From: JAWWBN01 sp033720955
Lineage (GTDB): Bacteria; Acidobacteriota; Thermoanaerobaculia; Multivoradales; JAHEKO01
DNA: 28,137 nucleotides
Direction: 5' to 3'
NCBI GenBank assembly: GCA_033720955.1
Contig: JAWWBN010000021.1
Location: forward strand, 1 to 28,137
Shown here: positions 15,236 through 23,057 of the stretch, piece after piece
Layout: each line of letters starts with the position of its first letter
Position numbering within the stretch: position 1 is the stretch's first letter
The notes under the pieces: model-generated
Told to the model about the DNA's origin: nothing
The model's input: the letters and a program-made list of their open reading frames with translations, nothing else
The model's database searches: none
Made by a program: the position numbers and the translations under genes

Positions 15236-16633
15236 ATGACGAACCACGACCGCCGGCGGAGAGCTCTCGCGGCCGCACTCCTCCTGCTCGGGCCCGCATC
15301 CGCCGCCCTCGCCGGTGAGGCGCCGGTCGCGGCAACGCCGGGGGAGGCGTCCGAGCTCGCTCGGATCGGGGACGCCTGCCCGACCTTTAGCTGGGGGGCG
15401 ATCGAAGGGGCGTCCGGCTACGAGCTGATCGTCTACCGGCTGGGGGAGGACTCCAACGAGCCCCGCCCCGTCGTGCGGCGGGCGCTCGCCGGACGGCTCC
15501 AGAGCTGGACGCCGGCCCTACGGGAGTGCCTGGAGCCAGGCGAACGGTACGCCTGGAGCGTCCGGGGCGTGGTCGGCGAGGAGGCGGGACCCTGGTCGGC
15601 GCCGAGCCTCTTCGAGGTGGCCCTGGTCTCGGGGGCCGGCGCGGCCCTGCCAGCGAGCCACCCCGCGGCGCCGGACGGCTCCGATACCGGCGCCCAGCGG
15701 GCGGCTCCGAGCTCCGCTCCGGCCGCGGCCTCCCCCTCGGCGGCCGACCCCGAGCCGTCATCGACGGTCGAGCCAACGCCTCCGGCCACGACCCTCCTGG
15801 ACGTGGACGGCAACGTGGCGGCGACGACCTTCACGGGCGACGGCTCGAACCTGTCGGGAGTCGCGACCGACTCCGAGCTCACGGCTCACGCCGGGGACTC
15901 CTCGGCCCACCACGTCCGCTACTCCGACGCCGAGGCGGTGTCGGCGGTCGGTCCGCACACGGTCGACACCGACACGAGCGCGGCGACCCTGTGCGCGACG
16001 GGCGAGTATCTCGAGGGGGACGGCTCGTGCGACAGCGAGCTGCCCCCCGGCGGCGCGGCCGGCGGCGATCTGACCGGCACCTACCCGAACCCGACGATCG
16101 CCTCCGGCGCGGTGGGCGCCGAGGAGATCGCCGATACCGCCCGCTCCATCAATCTCCCGATCTCGGCGCTGGTCAACTGCGATCGCACGAACGCCGGACC
16201 CATCGCCTTCTCCGAGCCGGGGGATACGGCGCCGGAGTTCCTGGTGCTGGCCGACGGCCGGCTGGCGCTCTTGTGGGAACCGGATCTGTCGGAGGTCGAT
16301 CCCGTCTGCACCTCCTTCTCCATACCGGCCGACTACTCCGCCGACGGCGAGATCCTGCTCGTCAGCATCGGAGGATCTTCGCAGGACAACGACTGGGCCG
16401 GGGCGACGGTGCGGCAGGGGAACGGCGCCGCCGAGGACACGACCCCCGCCTCGCTGTCCGGCGGTACCGACTGCGACGCGGCGGTGACGCCCGGGAACGC
16501 CTACCTCTGCAAGCTGACGGTAGCCGAGGAGCTTCTCCCCGGAGTCGGGATCACCGTCTCGATCCACCGCGCCGGCGGCTCTGACAATCTGCTCCTCTAC
16601 TCGATGAGCTTCGAGTACACGGCCGAGCAGTAG
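15236..16633 (+). CDS. Secreted protein with FN3-like domain and phage-tail-fibre-like repeats
   Basis: A 465-residue protein with a Sec signal peptide (ALAAALLLLGPASAALAG). Residues about 45-130 form a fibronectin-like module (CPTFSWGAIEGASGYELIVY ... LEPGERYAWSVRG). A low-complexity Ala/Ser/Pro linker follows, then motifs common in tail fibres and bacterial surface fibres: FTGDGSNLSGV near 200 and GDLTGTYPNPTIASGAVG near 280. The C-terminal part is beta-rich with paired cysteines (LVNCDR, VDPVCTSF, TDCDA, YLCKL). These features suggest a trimeric or fibrous cell-surface or exported protein. The ATG at 15236 has GGAG seven bases upstream. The FN3-like part resembles the extracytoplasmic part of the anti-sigma factor upstream, so it could be a target or ligand of that system. 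I do not recognise a named family. Confidence 0.7.
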   Translation: MTNHDRRRRALAAALLLLGPASAALAGEAPVAATPGEASELARIGDACPTFSWGAIEGASGYELIVYRLGEDSNEPRPVVRRALAGRLQSWTPALRECLEPGERYAWSVRGVVGEEAGPWSAPSLFEVALVSGAGAALPASHPAAPDGSDTGAQRAAPSSAPAAASPSAADPEPSSTVEPTPPATTLLDVDGNVAATTFTGDGSNLSGVATDSELTAHAGDSSAHHVRYSDAEAVSAVGPHTVDTDTSAATLCATGEYLEGDGSCDSELPPGGAAGGDLTGTYPNPTIASGAVGAEEIADTARSINLPISALVNCDRTNAGPIAFSEPGDTAPEFLVLADGRLALLWEPDLSEVDPVCTSFSIPADYSADGEILLVSIGGSSQDNDWAGATVRQGNGAAEDTTPASLSGGTDCDAAVTPGNAYLCKLTVAEELLPGVGITVSIHRAGGSDNLLLYSMSFEYTAEQ

Positions 16634-16760
16634 CAGAACGGGGCGAGAGAGCCGACCGGGCGGAACCGGCGGGACCGAGGGCGAGAGCGCGATCGCCCGC
16701 CCCACCGAGAACCCGGGTAACGGGCAGACCCCCTGCCCGGACCCGCGGGGAGTAGATCGT

Positions 16761-16788
16761 GGTGTTTTAGTGTGGTATAACACCTAAA
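16761..16788. promoter_or_regulatory. Probable GntR (YtrA-type) operator
   Basis: The AT-rich island GGTGTT...AACACC (16761-16784) overlaps a second imperfect palindrome, TTAGTGT-GGTATA-ACACCTAA (16768-16788). It sits 54-81 bases upstream of the GntR start, in otherwise GC-rich DNA. YtrA-type regulators usually repress their own ABC-transporter operon from such sites. A TATAAC hexamer inside could be the -10 box. Confidence 0.5.
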
Positions 16789-16841
16789 CGCCAACGGGCG
16801 ACGCCCGCGAGCGCGAACCGACGACCGAGGAAGCCATCGCC

Positions 16842-17216
16842 ATGGACCGAGAGTGGAACGAGAGCCAGCCGATCTATCGACAGATTCGCGACCGGGTCGT
16901 CGCGAGGGTGCTCGAGGGCACCCTGGCCGAGGGCGACCCCCTGCCGTCGGTGCGGACGGTGGCGGCCGAGTACCGCATCAATCCGATCACGGTCCTCAAG
17001 GGCTATCAGGAGCTGGTGGCGGAAGGCGTCGTCGAGACGAGGCGAGGGCTCGGCATGTTCGTCAAGGCGGGAGCAAGGCAACCGCTGCTCCAGACCGAGC
17101 GGCGGAAGTTCCTGGAGGAGCGCTGGCCACGGATCCAGGCGATTCTGGAGCGGCTGGGCCTGAGTGTAGAGGAGCTGCTGGCGCCGCGGGACTCGCTCTC
17201 GACGGGCACCGGCTAG
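16842..17216 (+). CDS. GntR-family transcriptional regulator, YtrA subfamily
   Basis: A 124-residue regulator. The winged helix-turn-helix is at the N terminus (PIYRQIRDRVVARVLEG, then PLPSVRTVAAEYRINPITVLKGYQELVAEGVVETRRGLGMFV), followed only by a short helical tail. That is the compact YtrA form with no large ligand domain. Known YtrA regulators control a linked ABC transporter, often in response to cell-envelope stress or antibiotics. The two genes downstream are an ABC ATPase and permease. GAGGAA precedes the ATG, and a palindrome upstream suggests autoregulation. The inducer is unknown. Confidence 0.88.
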   Translation: MDREWNESQPIYRQIRDRVVARVLEGTLAEGDPLPSVRTVAAEYRINPITVLKGYQELVAEGVVETRRGLGMFVKAGARQPLLQTERRKFLEERWPRIQAILERLGLSVEELLAPRDSLSTGTG

Positions 17217-17231
17217 GAGGCGCTGGGCACC

Positions 17232-18107
17232 ATGGCATGCATCGAGACCAGAGGGCTCCGGAAGACCTTCGGCTCCCAGGTGGCTCTGGACGGCCTCGAC
17301 CTCGAGGTCGAGGACGGCGCGATCCGCGGCGTCATCGGTCCCCACGGCGCCGGCAAGAGCACCGCGCTCCACGCGATCCTGGGCCTCCTCTCCCACGAGG
17401 GATCCGTGCAGGTTCTGGGACGCGACCCCTGGAGCGAGCGAGACCTGCTCATGCGCGACGCCGCCTTCATCCCCGACGTCGCCGTGCTACCCCGGTGGAT
17501 GCGGGTGTCGTGGGCGCTCGACTACGCGGCGGGGGTGAATCCCCGATTCGATCCCGCTCGGGCCAAGGACCTTCTGGCCACGACGCACATCGGGCTCTCC
17601 CAGGAGGTGCGCCAACTCTCCAAGGGCATGGTCGCGCAGCTCCACCTGGCCCTGGTCTTGGCCACGGACGCCAGGCTGGTGGTGCTCGACGAGCCGACCC
17701 GGGGTCTCGACATGCTGTTCGTCAAGCGGTTCTACGACTCGCTCCTCGCGGACTATCTCGACCGGAGCCGCACCATCGTGATCGCGACCCACGAGGTGGA
17801 GAACGTGCAGGACATCCTCACCCACCTCCTCTTCATCGACCGGGGCCGTGCGCTGCTCCAGGGCAGCCTCGAAGAGCTGGAGGAGCGGTACTGCGAGGTC
17901 CGGGTGCGCCCCGAAGCCCTCGAAGCCGCACGCGCCTTACAGCCGATCCACGAGCGCCGATCTCTCGGGGGCGACATCTTCCTCTTCGAGGAGGTGGATA
18001 GAGAGCGGCTCGCCGACCTCGGCGACACACGCCCGCCGAGCGTGGCGGACCTCTTCATGGCGGTAACGAGCGCCTCTTCCCGCCCCGGGCGAGCGGGGAG
18101 CTCATGA
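17232..18107 (+). CDS. ABC transporter ATP-binding protein (YtrB-like)
   Basis: A 291-residue ATPase. Walker A is GPHGAGKST (36-44), the signature is QLSKGMVAQ (128-136), Walker B is LVVLDEPTRGLD with E154, and the switch His is H187 in ATHEVENV. In Walker A the second position is Pro-His rather than the common Pro-Asn-Gly, and the signature reads LSKGM rather than LSGGQ; both are usual in the YtrB/EcsA-type exporters. AGGAGG overlaps the end of the GntR gene 11 bases before the ATG. It overlaps the permease gene by an ATGA. It should energise the membrane subunit that follows. The substrate is not known. Confidence 0.88.
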   Translation: MACIETRGLRKTFGSQVALDGLDLEVEDGAIRGVIGPHGAGKSTALHAILGLLSHEGSVQVLGRDPWSERDLLMRDAAFIPDVAVLPRWMRVSWALDYAAGVNPRFDPARAKDLLATTHIGLSQEVRQLSKGMVAQLHLALVLATDARLVVLDEPTRGLDMLFVKRFYDSLLADYLDRSRTIVIATHEVENVQDILTHLLFIDRGRALLQGSLEELEERYCEVRVRPEALEAARALQPIHERRSLGGDIFLFEEVDRERLADLGDTRPPSVADLFMAVTSASSRPGRAGSS

Positions 18108-19027
18108 GACCCACCTCGGAGACTGCCAGAAACCCCGCCGGGCTCCGGGCGGTTCCGCCGGCGACGCCGCCCCGCGGCCGCCCCCTGTACTGGTCGGTGC
18201 GACGGGAGCTGTGGGAGAACCGCGCCGTCTACCTCGCACCCACGCTGGTCGGCGCGGTGGTGGTGATCGGCTGCGTGATCTGGGCCTTCGTTCTCCCCGC
18301 CAGGCTGCGAGCGGCAGGCGCCGATCCCGCCCAGCAGGAGGCGATTCTGGTCGGCCCGTACGCCGGGGCTCCTGCAGCGGTCATGCTGACCACCTTCCTC
18401 GTCGGCTTCTTCTACTGCATCGACGCCCTCTACCGGGACCGTCGCGACGGCACGATCCTCTTCTGGAAGTCACAGCCCGTCTCGGATCGAACGGCCGTGC
18501 TGGCCAAGGCGGCCATCCCGCTCGCGGTCCTCCCCCTGATCGGCTTCGCCCTGGGCTGGGTCACGCAGCTCGCCGTGCTCCTGCTGACGACGGTCTCGCT
18601 GGTCGCCGGCGGCTTCGGCGCCGGCCTGCTCTGGGGAAGTGTGCCCCTCCTCCAACAGCCGCTCGTCATGCTGTACGGCATGGCGGTCCACGCTCTCTGG
18701 TTCGCGCCGATCTACGGGTGGCTGCTCGTGGTCTCCGCGTGGGCCAGGCGAGCCCCGCTCGTCTGGGCCGTCGTGCCGCCGCTCGCGGCCGCCGCCTTCG
18801 AGTTCGTCACCTCGGGCACGCGCCACGTCGGCACCAGTTTGCGCCATCGGATGACGGGCGCCGTGCCGGAGGCTTTCACCGTGGTGGACGACGCTCCGAT
18901 CCTCCGGCTGGCGCAACTGGATCCGGCGCGGTTCCTGGCCTCGACCGATGTCTGGGTCGGGGGACTGGTCGCGGCGCTCTTCCTTCTCGCCTGCGTAAAG
19001 CTGCGCCAGCGGGCGGGACCGCTCTGA
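18104..19027 (+). CDS. ABC transporter permease (ABC-2-like)
   Basis: A 307-residue integral membrane protein with about six or seven hydrophobic segments. Examples are VYLAPTLVGAVVVIGCVIWAF, VMLTTFLVGFFYCIDALY and LVGGLVAALFLLACVKL-like at the C terminus. A cytoplasmic loop, DRRDGTILFWKSQPVSDRTAVLAK, is typical of ABC-2 permeases in YtrA-controlled operons. The start overlaps the ATPase stop (ATGA), so the two are translated together. It probably exports a lipid-like or peptide compound or supports envelope stress resistance. The specific substrate cannot be stated. Confidence 0.8.
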   Translation: MRPTSETARNPAGLRAVPPATPPRGRPLYWSVRRELWENRAVYLAPTLVGAVVVIGCVIWAFVLPARLRAAGADPAQQEAILVGPYAGAPAAVMLTTFLVGFFYCIDALYRDRRDGTILFWKSQPVSDRTAVLAKAAIPLAVLPLIGFALGWVTQLAVLLLTTVSLVAGGFGAGLLWGSVPLLQQPLVMLYGMAVHALWFAPIYGWLLVVSAWARRAPLVWAVVPPLAAAAFEFVTSGTRHVGTSLRHRMTGAVPEAFTVVDDAPILRLAQLDPARFLASTDVWVGGLVAALFLLACVKLRQRAGPL

Positions 19028-19133
19028 CCCCATCCGCTCGAGACTCGGGCGTCCATCGGGCCAGAGCGCCCGCCCGGCCGCCGAGTCCCTGCGTCATCTC
19101 TTCCCACCCATCTACCGCAACAGGGAGAAAACC

Positions 19134-19715
19134 ATGCACAGATCCGTCCGAACCGCCCTCTTCTGTCTCCTGGCGCCAGCCGCTCTCGGCTCGGCTCAGG
19201 AGGGTGCGCCCCGCCCCGTCGCCGAGCCCACCCCCGCCGTCCTCATCGATCACAACGAGAGCGTCTTTTCGGGGACGAGGAAGATCGTCCTCCGCGCGGC
19301 CGAGCTGATGCCGCAGGAGGGCTATTCGTTCCGGCCTGCCGAGTCTGTCCGCACCTACGGGCAGATCCTGGAGCACATCGCCGATTCGCAGTACGCCTTC
19401 TGCTCGATCGTGCTCGGCGAGGAGAGCCCGGCGCCGGACGTCGAGGAGCCCGCCGGCTCCAAGACCGGTCTCATCCAGGCGCTCGAGGAGGCGTTCGACT
19501 ACTGCGGCAGAGCCCACGCCGGGATGACGGGGGCGGCGGCGTCCGAGCTGGTGACGTTCCAGGGAGCCCCCGAGCCCCGGCTCGGCGTCCTCTACGTCAA
19601 CCAGGTCCACACCATCGAGCACTACGGCAACCTGATCACCTACCTGCGAATGAACGGCATCGTTCCTCCGACGAGCGACCCGGAGTTCATGCAGCAGATC
19701 TACGGGAATCGGTGA
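19134..19715 (+). CDS. Exported DinB-superfamily protein
   Basis: A 193-residue four-helix protein with a short Sec signal (ALFCLLAPAALGSAQ). The DinB metal triad is visible as H81 (ILEHIADSQYAF), H159 and H163 (NQVHTIEHYGNLITYLRMNG). In this superfamily, which includes thiol-dependent transferases such as mycothiol- and bacillithiol-S-transferases, the triad binds a divalent metal. Export of DinB proteins occurs in several environmental phyla, but their substrate is not known. GGGAGA precedes the ATG at 19134. It follows the ABC operon after 106 bases and could be read with it. The next gene is convergent. Confidence 0.78.
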   Translation: MHRSVRTALFCLLAPAALGSAQEGAPRPVAEPTPAVLIDHNESVFSGTRKIVLRAAELMPQEGYSFRPAESVRTYGQILEHIADSQYAFCSIVLGEESPAPDVEEPAGSKTGLIQALEEAFDYCGRAHAGMTGAAASELVTFQGAPEPRLGVLYVNQVHTIEHYGNLITYLRMNGIVPPTSDPEFMQQIYGNR

Positions 19716-19731
19716 CGTCGGCGGGCGGGGC

Positions 19732-19756
19732 CCACGGTCCCCGGGGCGCCCCGTGG
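19732..19756. terminator. Possible hairpin between convergent DinB and LysR genes
   Basis: CCACGG (19732-19737) can pair with CCGTGG (19751-19756), and the intervening 13 bases are themselves GC-rich and self-complementary (CCCCGGGG). It lies in the 53-base gap between two convergent genes, a common place for a bidirectional terminator. There is no T tract. Confidence 0.3.
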
Positions 19757-19768
19757 CCTCGGGCCGGG

Positions 19769-20695
19769 TCAGGAAGGCTGCTGCTGCGAGGTCGGGGCCG
19801 GACGGGGCATGGCGGCCTCGCGCTCGAGCCAGGCGATCACGGTCCGGAGCGCGCGGCGCGGAGCCGCGTGGCGGGGCAGCAGGAGCCAGTATGCGTCCTT
19901 CACCTCCACCGCCAGGTCGGGAATCGGCCGAACCAGCAGGCCGGCCTCGAGGTCGTCGGCCACGAGCTGGCTGCGCGCCAGCGCGACTCCCTGCCCCAGG
20001 GCGGCGGCCCGCAGCACCAGGTCCGTGGAGGTGAACCTGGGCCCCTTCTGCGAGTCCAGCGCGTCCGGTCCGAAGGCCGCCTTCCACGCCTCCCACGACG
20101 CGTTGGGGTCCCGGTCGTGCAGGAGCCGAAGCGGCACGAGGTCCGACGGCTCGGCGGGTCGTCCCCGCCGTCTCCAGTAGCTGGGGCTCATGACCGGGAA
20201 GAGGGCATCGTGCGCCAGGGGCTCGCTGGCCAGGCCGGGGAAAGGGCCTGAGCCCATGGCGATCACGAGGTCGAGACGGCCGCTCTCCAGACCCCGGAGC
20301 CCGGCGTCGACCACGACCGACACCTCGATGGCGGGATGCTCGGTCTCCAGGCGCGGCAGCCTCGGCAGCAGCCAGCGCACGGCGAAGGAAGACGAGGTGC
20401 CGATCGCGACCGATCGGCTCGATCGAGACTCCCGCACCGAGCCGACCGCCCGCTCGACGCTCCGCAGCCCGGCGAGGGTCGCCCTCCCCAGGGCCTCACC
20501 CTGCGGGGTGAGCGTCAGCTTCCGATGGCCGGTGCTCCTGGCGACCAGCTCGACCCCCAGCCACGACTCCAGCTCGCGCAGGTGCCGGCTGACGGACGAG
20601 TGCGCCGTCTCCAGCTCGCGCGCGGCGGCCCGCACGCCGCCCCGGGCGAAGACGACGGCGAAGGCCCGGAGCGAGTTCAGCGGCAGATCCTTCAT
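19769..20695 (-). CDS. LysR-family transcriptional regulator (GcvA/AmpR-like)
   Basis: A 308-residue regulator read from ATG 20695. The winged helix-turn-helix is NSLRAFAVVFARGGVRAAARELETAHSSVSRHLRELESWLG, quoted here in parts: RAFAVVFARGGVRAAARELE, then TAHSSVSRHLRELE. A periplasmic-binding-protein-like effector domain follows (VAIGTSSSFAVRWLLPRL ... GLESGRLDLVIAMG). The SFAxRWLLPRL pattern is typical of the GcvA group. A longer in-frame start exists but would place the protein start inside the promoter region; GGA lies eight bases before 20695. It is divergent from the FMN reductase operon, the usual arrangement for a LysR protein that controls its neighbour. Several AGACCA half-sites occur in the shared region. 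The effector molecule is unknown. Confidence 0.87.
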   Translation of the reverse strand: MKDLPLNSLRAFAVVFARGGVRAAARELETAHSSVSRHLRELESWLGVELVARSTGHRKLTLTPQGEALGRATLAGLRSVERAVGSVRESRSSRSVAIGTSSSFAVRWLLPRLPRLETEHPAIEVSVVVDAGLRGLESGRLDLVIAMGSGPFPGLASEPLAHDALFPVMSPSYWRRRGRPAEPSDLVPLRLLHDRDPNASWEAWKAAFGPDALDSQKGPRFTSTDLVLRAAALGQGVALARSQLVADDLEAGLLVRPIPDLAVEVKDAYWLLLPRHAAPRRALRTVIAWLEREAAMPRPAPTSQQQPS

Positions 20696-20759
20696 CGGAG
20701 TTCCAATTAGACCATAAGAACGAGCCTCCAACACAGCCATTCGCGAGCTCCACTGTAGG

Positions 20760-20774
20760 AAAGACGTTGTCTTT
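20760..20774. promoter_or_regulatory. Inverted repeat AAAGAC-GTT-GTCTTT
   Basis: A perfect six-base inverted repeat with a three-base centre, overlapped by TTGT-CTTT-ACAA (20767-20778). It is centred 72 bases upstream of the LysR start codon. It may be an operator for the LysR protein or another regulator; the T-N11-A rule for LysR boxes can be satisfied in this AT-rich segment. Confidence 0.4.
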
Positions 20775-20819
20775 ACAACCTTCAACTGGACATCACATCG
20801 ATCGACCGTCGTCCGATGC

Positions 20820-20838
20820 TGGTCTCAAAATCAGACCA
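20820..20838. promoter_or_regulatory. Probable LysR box TGGTCT-N7-AGACCA
   Basis: A perfect six-base inverted repeat with a seven-base AT-rich spacer, 19 bases in total. Its length and symmetry suit a LysR recognition site, and the half-site AGACCA recurs near the LysR start at 20709-20714. It lies 175 bases upstream of the FMN reductase start. Confidence 0.45.
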
Positions 20839-21012
20839 AATTTTTCCGACCGTCGTCCACACCCGCGTACGAGAATCGTCGTCGAGAGGAGCTCGGGGCA
20901 GACCGATGATCCAAGCGCCGGCTGCGCAAGCCTCCATGGCACCGACTCCGCGTGGCGGGCCGGGACGGCCCCGAGGCTCCGCTCCGAATCGTCGCAAGGG
21001 AGGAGACCGCTG

Positions 21013-21591
21013 ATGGAGAGAAAAGTCGTAGTCTTCGGAACGAGCTTGAACCCGGGATCGAAGTCGCAGATCCTCGCCCGCGAGGTGGTGCGTCGCATCG
21101 ATGAGGAGGACGTGCCCTGGGAGCTGGTGGACCTCCGCGATCTGGAGCTGCCGGAGAGCGGGAGGCGGGGAGCTCGGGAGAGCGACGCGGCGGAGAGGCT
21201 GAAGGCGATCGTCGCCGATGCGACCCACCTGGTCTTCGCGGTGGCGGTCTACAACTTCAACGTCTCCTCCGCGGCCAAGAACCTGGTCGAGCTGATGACC
21301 GCGGACGAGCTCAAGGACAAGGTGGTGGGCTTCGTCTGCGCGGCCGGCGGCAGGAACTCGTACATGTCGGTGATGTCCTTCGCCAACTCGCTCATGCTCG
21401 ACTTCCGGGCCTGGGTCGTGCCGCGCTACGTCTACGCCGTGGGGTCGGACTTCGACGGCCTCAGGGTCGCGAGCGCCGAGATCCACTCGCGCCTCGATCT
21501 GCTCGTGCGGGATCTGCTGGACGGCCCGCCCGGCTACCGGAGGAAGGCCCGAGCCGGGTCCTGCGCGATGGCCGGGGAGGCAGTGGCATGA
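21013..21591 (+). CDS. NADPH-dependent FMN reductase family protein (flavodoxin fold)
   Basis: A 192-residue protein. The phosphate-binding loop GTSLNPGSKSQILA is at the N terminus, VYNFNVSSAAKNLVEL follows (family pattern for the flavin site), and GFVCAAGGRNSYMS is near residue 112. These match NAD(P)H:FMN/quinone reductases of the flavodoxin-like group. They supply reduced flavin or reduce quinones, azo compounds or metals in the cytoplasm. AGGAG lies upstream of ATG 21013; a longer open frame reaching 20767 has no ribosome-binding site and crosses the palindromes. It is the first gene of a three-gene overlapping unit and divergent from a LysR regulator, which suggests an inducible redox or detoxification role. 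The substrate is unknown. Confidence 0.82.
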   Translation: MERKVVVFGTSLNPGSKSQILAREVVRRIDEEDVPWELVDLRDLELPESGRRGARESDAAERLKAIVADATHLVFAVAVYNFNVSSAAKNLVELMTADELKDKVVGFVCAAGGRNSYMSVMSFANSLMLDFRAWVVPRYVYAVGSDFDGLRVASAEIHSRLDLLVRDLLDGPPGYRRKARAGSCAMAGEAVA

Positions 21592-22016
21592 CGACAAATC
21601 GGGCTCAGGGTCGAGAATCGGGTGCCGCCCCCCTGCGCACCGAAGGCATCGACCACATCGCGCTCGAGGTGGAGGATCCGGTCGCGAGCGGCAGGTGGTA
21701 CATGGCCCTGCTGGGGCTGGAGCGTCGCTTCGAGGAGGCCTGGGGCGACGTCCCCTACGTCGTAGGAGCGGGCACGACCAGCCTCGCCTTCTTCGCCCGC
21801 AAGCCGGGCGCCTCCGGTCTCCCTCGCGAGGACCTAGCGCCCGGGTCCGGGCACATCGCCTTCCGGGTCGACGGCGAGACCTTCGAACGCGCACCCGGGC
21901 TTCTGGCAGAGCGCGGCATCGAGTATCGCGAGGCCGACTACCGCATCTCGCGCTCGCTGCACTTCGAGGACCCCGACGGCCTGCACCTCGAGCTGACCAC
22001 CTACGAGGTCACATGA
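21588..22016 (+). CDS. VOC-superfamily (glyoxalase/bleomycin resistance/dioxygenase-like) protein
   Basis: A 142-residue single VOC module. Putative metal ligands are H23 (GIDHIALEVED), H89 (GHIAFRVDG) and E135 (LHLELTTYE), the usual H/H/E set of this fold. Members include glyoxalases, fosfomycin- and bleomycin-resistance proteins and extradiol dioxygenases; several, such as this one, have no assigned substrate. It overlaps the FMN reductase stop (ATGA) and is overlapped by the next start in the same way. The operon context suggests handling of a reactive small molecule together with the flavin reductase. Confidence 0.85.
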   Translation: MTTNRAQGRESGAAPLRTEGIDHIALEVEDPVASGRWYMALLGLERRFEEAWGDVPYVVGAGTTSLAFFARKPGASGLPREDLAPGSGHIAFRVDGETFERAPGLLAERGIEYREADYRISRSLHFEDPDGLHLELTTYEVT

Positions 22017-22990
22017 GACGCTTCCGGGCAGCGAGGCCTGCCGCCAGGGCGGTCGTCGCGGTGTGCTGCGCACTCTCCCAGGGCGGCGCGCTGTCGGCTC
22101 AGCCGGACCTGCGTCCGCTCCTGGATTTCTCCGATCCGGCGGGTACGGAGGCCAGGCTGCGGACCCACCTCGAAGTCGCCCGGGAGGGCGGTGACCCGGG
22201 TTACCTGGCGGAGGTGCTGACGCAGCTCGCCAGGACGTACTCGCGCCGCGGTCGGTTCGAAGAGGCCCACCGACAGCTCGACGAGGTAGAGGCGATGCTC
22301 TCCCCCGAGCTCCCGCGGGCCAGCATCCGCTACCGGTTGGAGCGCGGACGGACCCTCAACCTGCAGGGCGACAGGGAAGCCGCGCTCGAGCTGTTTCACC
22401 AGGCGCTCGAACTGGCGGAGAGCAGCGGACCCGACTACCTGGCCCTGGACGCGGCGCACATGATCGCCATCGCCGAGCCCGCCTTCGAGACGCAGGTGGA
22501 GTTCACTCGCAAGGCCCTCTCGATCGCCGCCTCCTCCTCGGATCCCGAGACCGGGAGCTGGGTGGGCCCGCTGACGGTGAACCTCGGCTGGACCTACTTC
22601 GACCACGGCGACCACGCGCAAGCGCTCGACTGCTTCGAGCGCGCGCTGGCCTGGATGGAGGCCCACAGGGGCCCGGAGTCGCAGCCGTCGCTGGCGGCAC
22701 GCTGGAACGTCGGCCGCGCCCTGAGGGCTCTCGAGCGGTTCGAAGAGGCGCTGGAGCTTCAGGAAGCGCTGCTCGCCGAATACCAGCGTCTGACGATCCC
22801 GGTCTACGGCTACGTCTACGAGGAGCTGGCCGAGCTCTTCCTGCGCGAGGGGGACCCGCGGGCTCCCGAGTACTTCGGCCTCGCCTTCGAGACGCTCTCC
22901 AAGGACGTCTGGATGGTCAACAGCCAGGCGGAGCGACTCGCGCGGCTGGGCAGGCTCGCGGCGTTGGAGCTGCGGAGCCCCCGTCCGTAG
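22013..22990 (+). CDS. Exported TPR-repeat protein
   Basis: A 325-residue protein with a signal-like N terminus (ARAVVAVCCALSQGGALSAQ) and several TPR units. These include YLAEVLTQLARTYSRRGRFEEAHRQLDE, here quoted in parts as QLARTYSRRGRFEEAHRQL, then TLNLQGDREAALELFHQALE and NLGWTYFDHGDHAQALDCFER. It starts with ATG 22013, overlapping the VOC stop (ATGA); no separate ribosome-binding site is visible. TPR proteins act as scaffolds for partner proteins. The TPR style is close to that of the CHAT protein at 12059-14860, but no catalytic domain is present. The function is unknown. Confidence 0.75.
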   Translation: MRRFRAARPAARAVVAVCCALSQGGALSAQPDLRPLLDFSDPAGTEARLRTHLEVAREGGDPGYLAEVLTQLARTYSRRGRFEEAHRQLDEVEAMLSPELPRASIRYRLERGRTLNLQGDREAALELFHQALELAESSGPDYLALDAAHMIAIAEPAFETQVEFTRKALSIAASSSDPETGSWVGPLTVNLGWTYFDHGDHAQALDCFERALAWMEAHRGPESQPSLAARWNVGRALRALERFEEALELQEALLAEYQRLTIPVYGYVYEELAELFLREGDPRAPEYFGLAFETLSKDVWMVNSQAERLARLGRLAALELRSPRP

Positions 22991-23057
22991 GGGAAGCGAG
23001 GTCTCCCGAGGTGCGACGAGCGAATCGGGGGCCGCGGGCGGAGCGCCCGGGAGAGAG

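Larger units (their letters stand above)
20696..21012. promoter_or_regulatory. Divergent control region between LysR gene and FMN reductase operon
   Basis: A 317-base region with no convincing gene and a locally lower GC content around 20700-20850. It contains the AGACCA motif at 20709-20714 and 20833-20838, its complement TGGTCT at 20820-20825, and the palindromes listed separately. The right end carries GGGAGGAG before the FMN reductase ATG. LysR regulators normally bind two or more related sites in such a region. Confidence 0.5.

Noticed and set aside
14925..15247. Short open frames on both strands in the gap after the CHAT gene
   Set aside because: No ribosome-binding site, no domain and they overlap each other; treated as non-coding.
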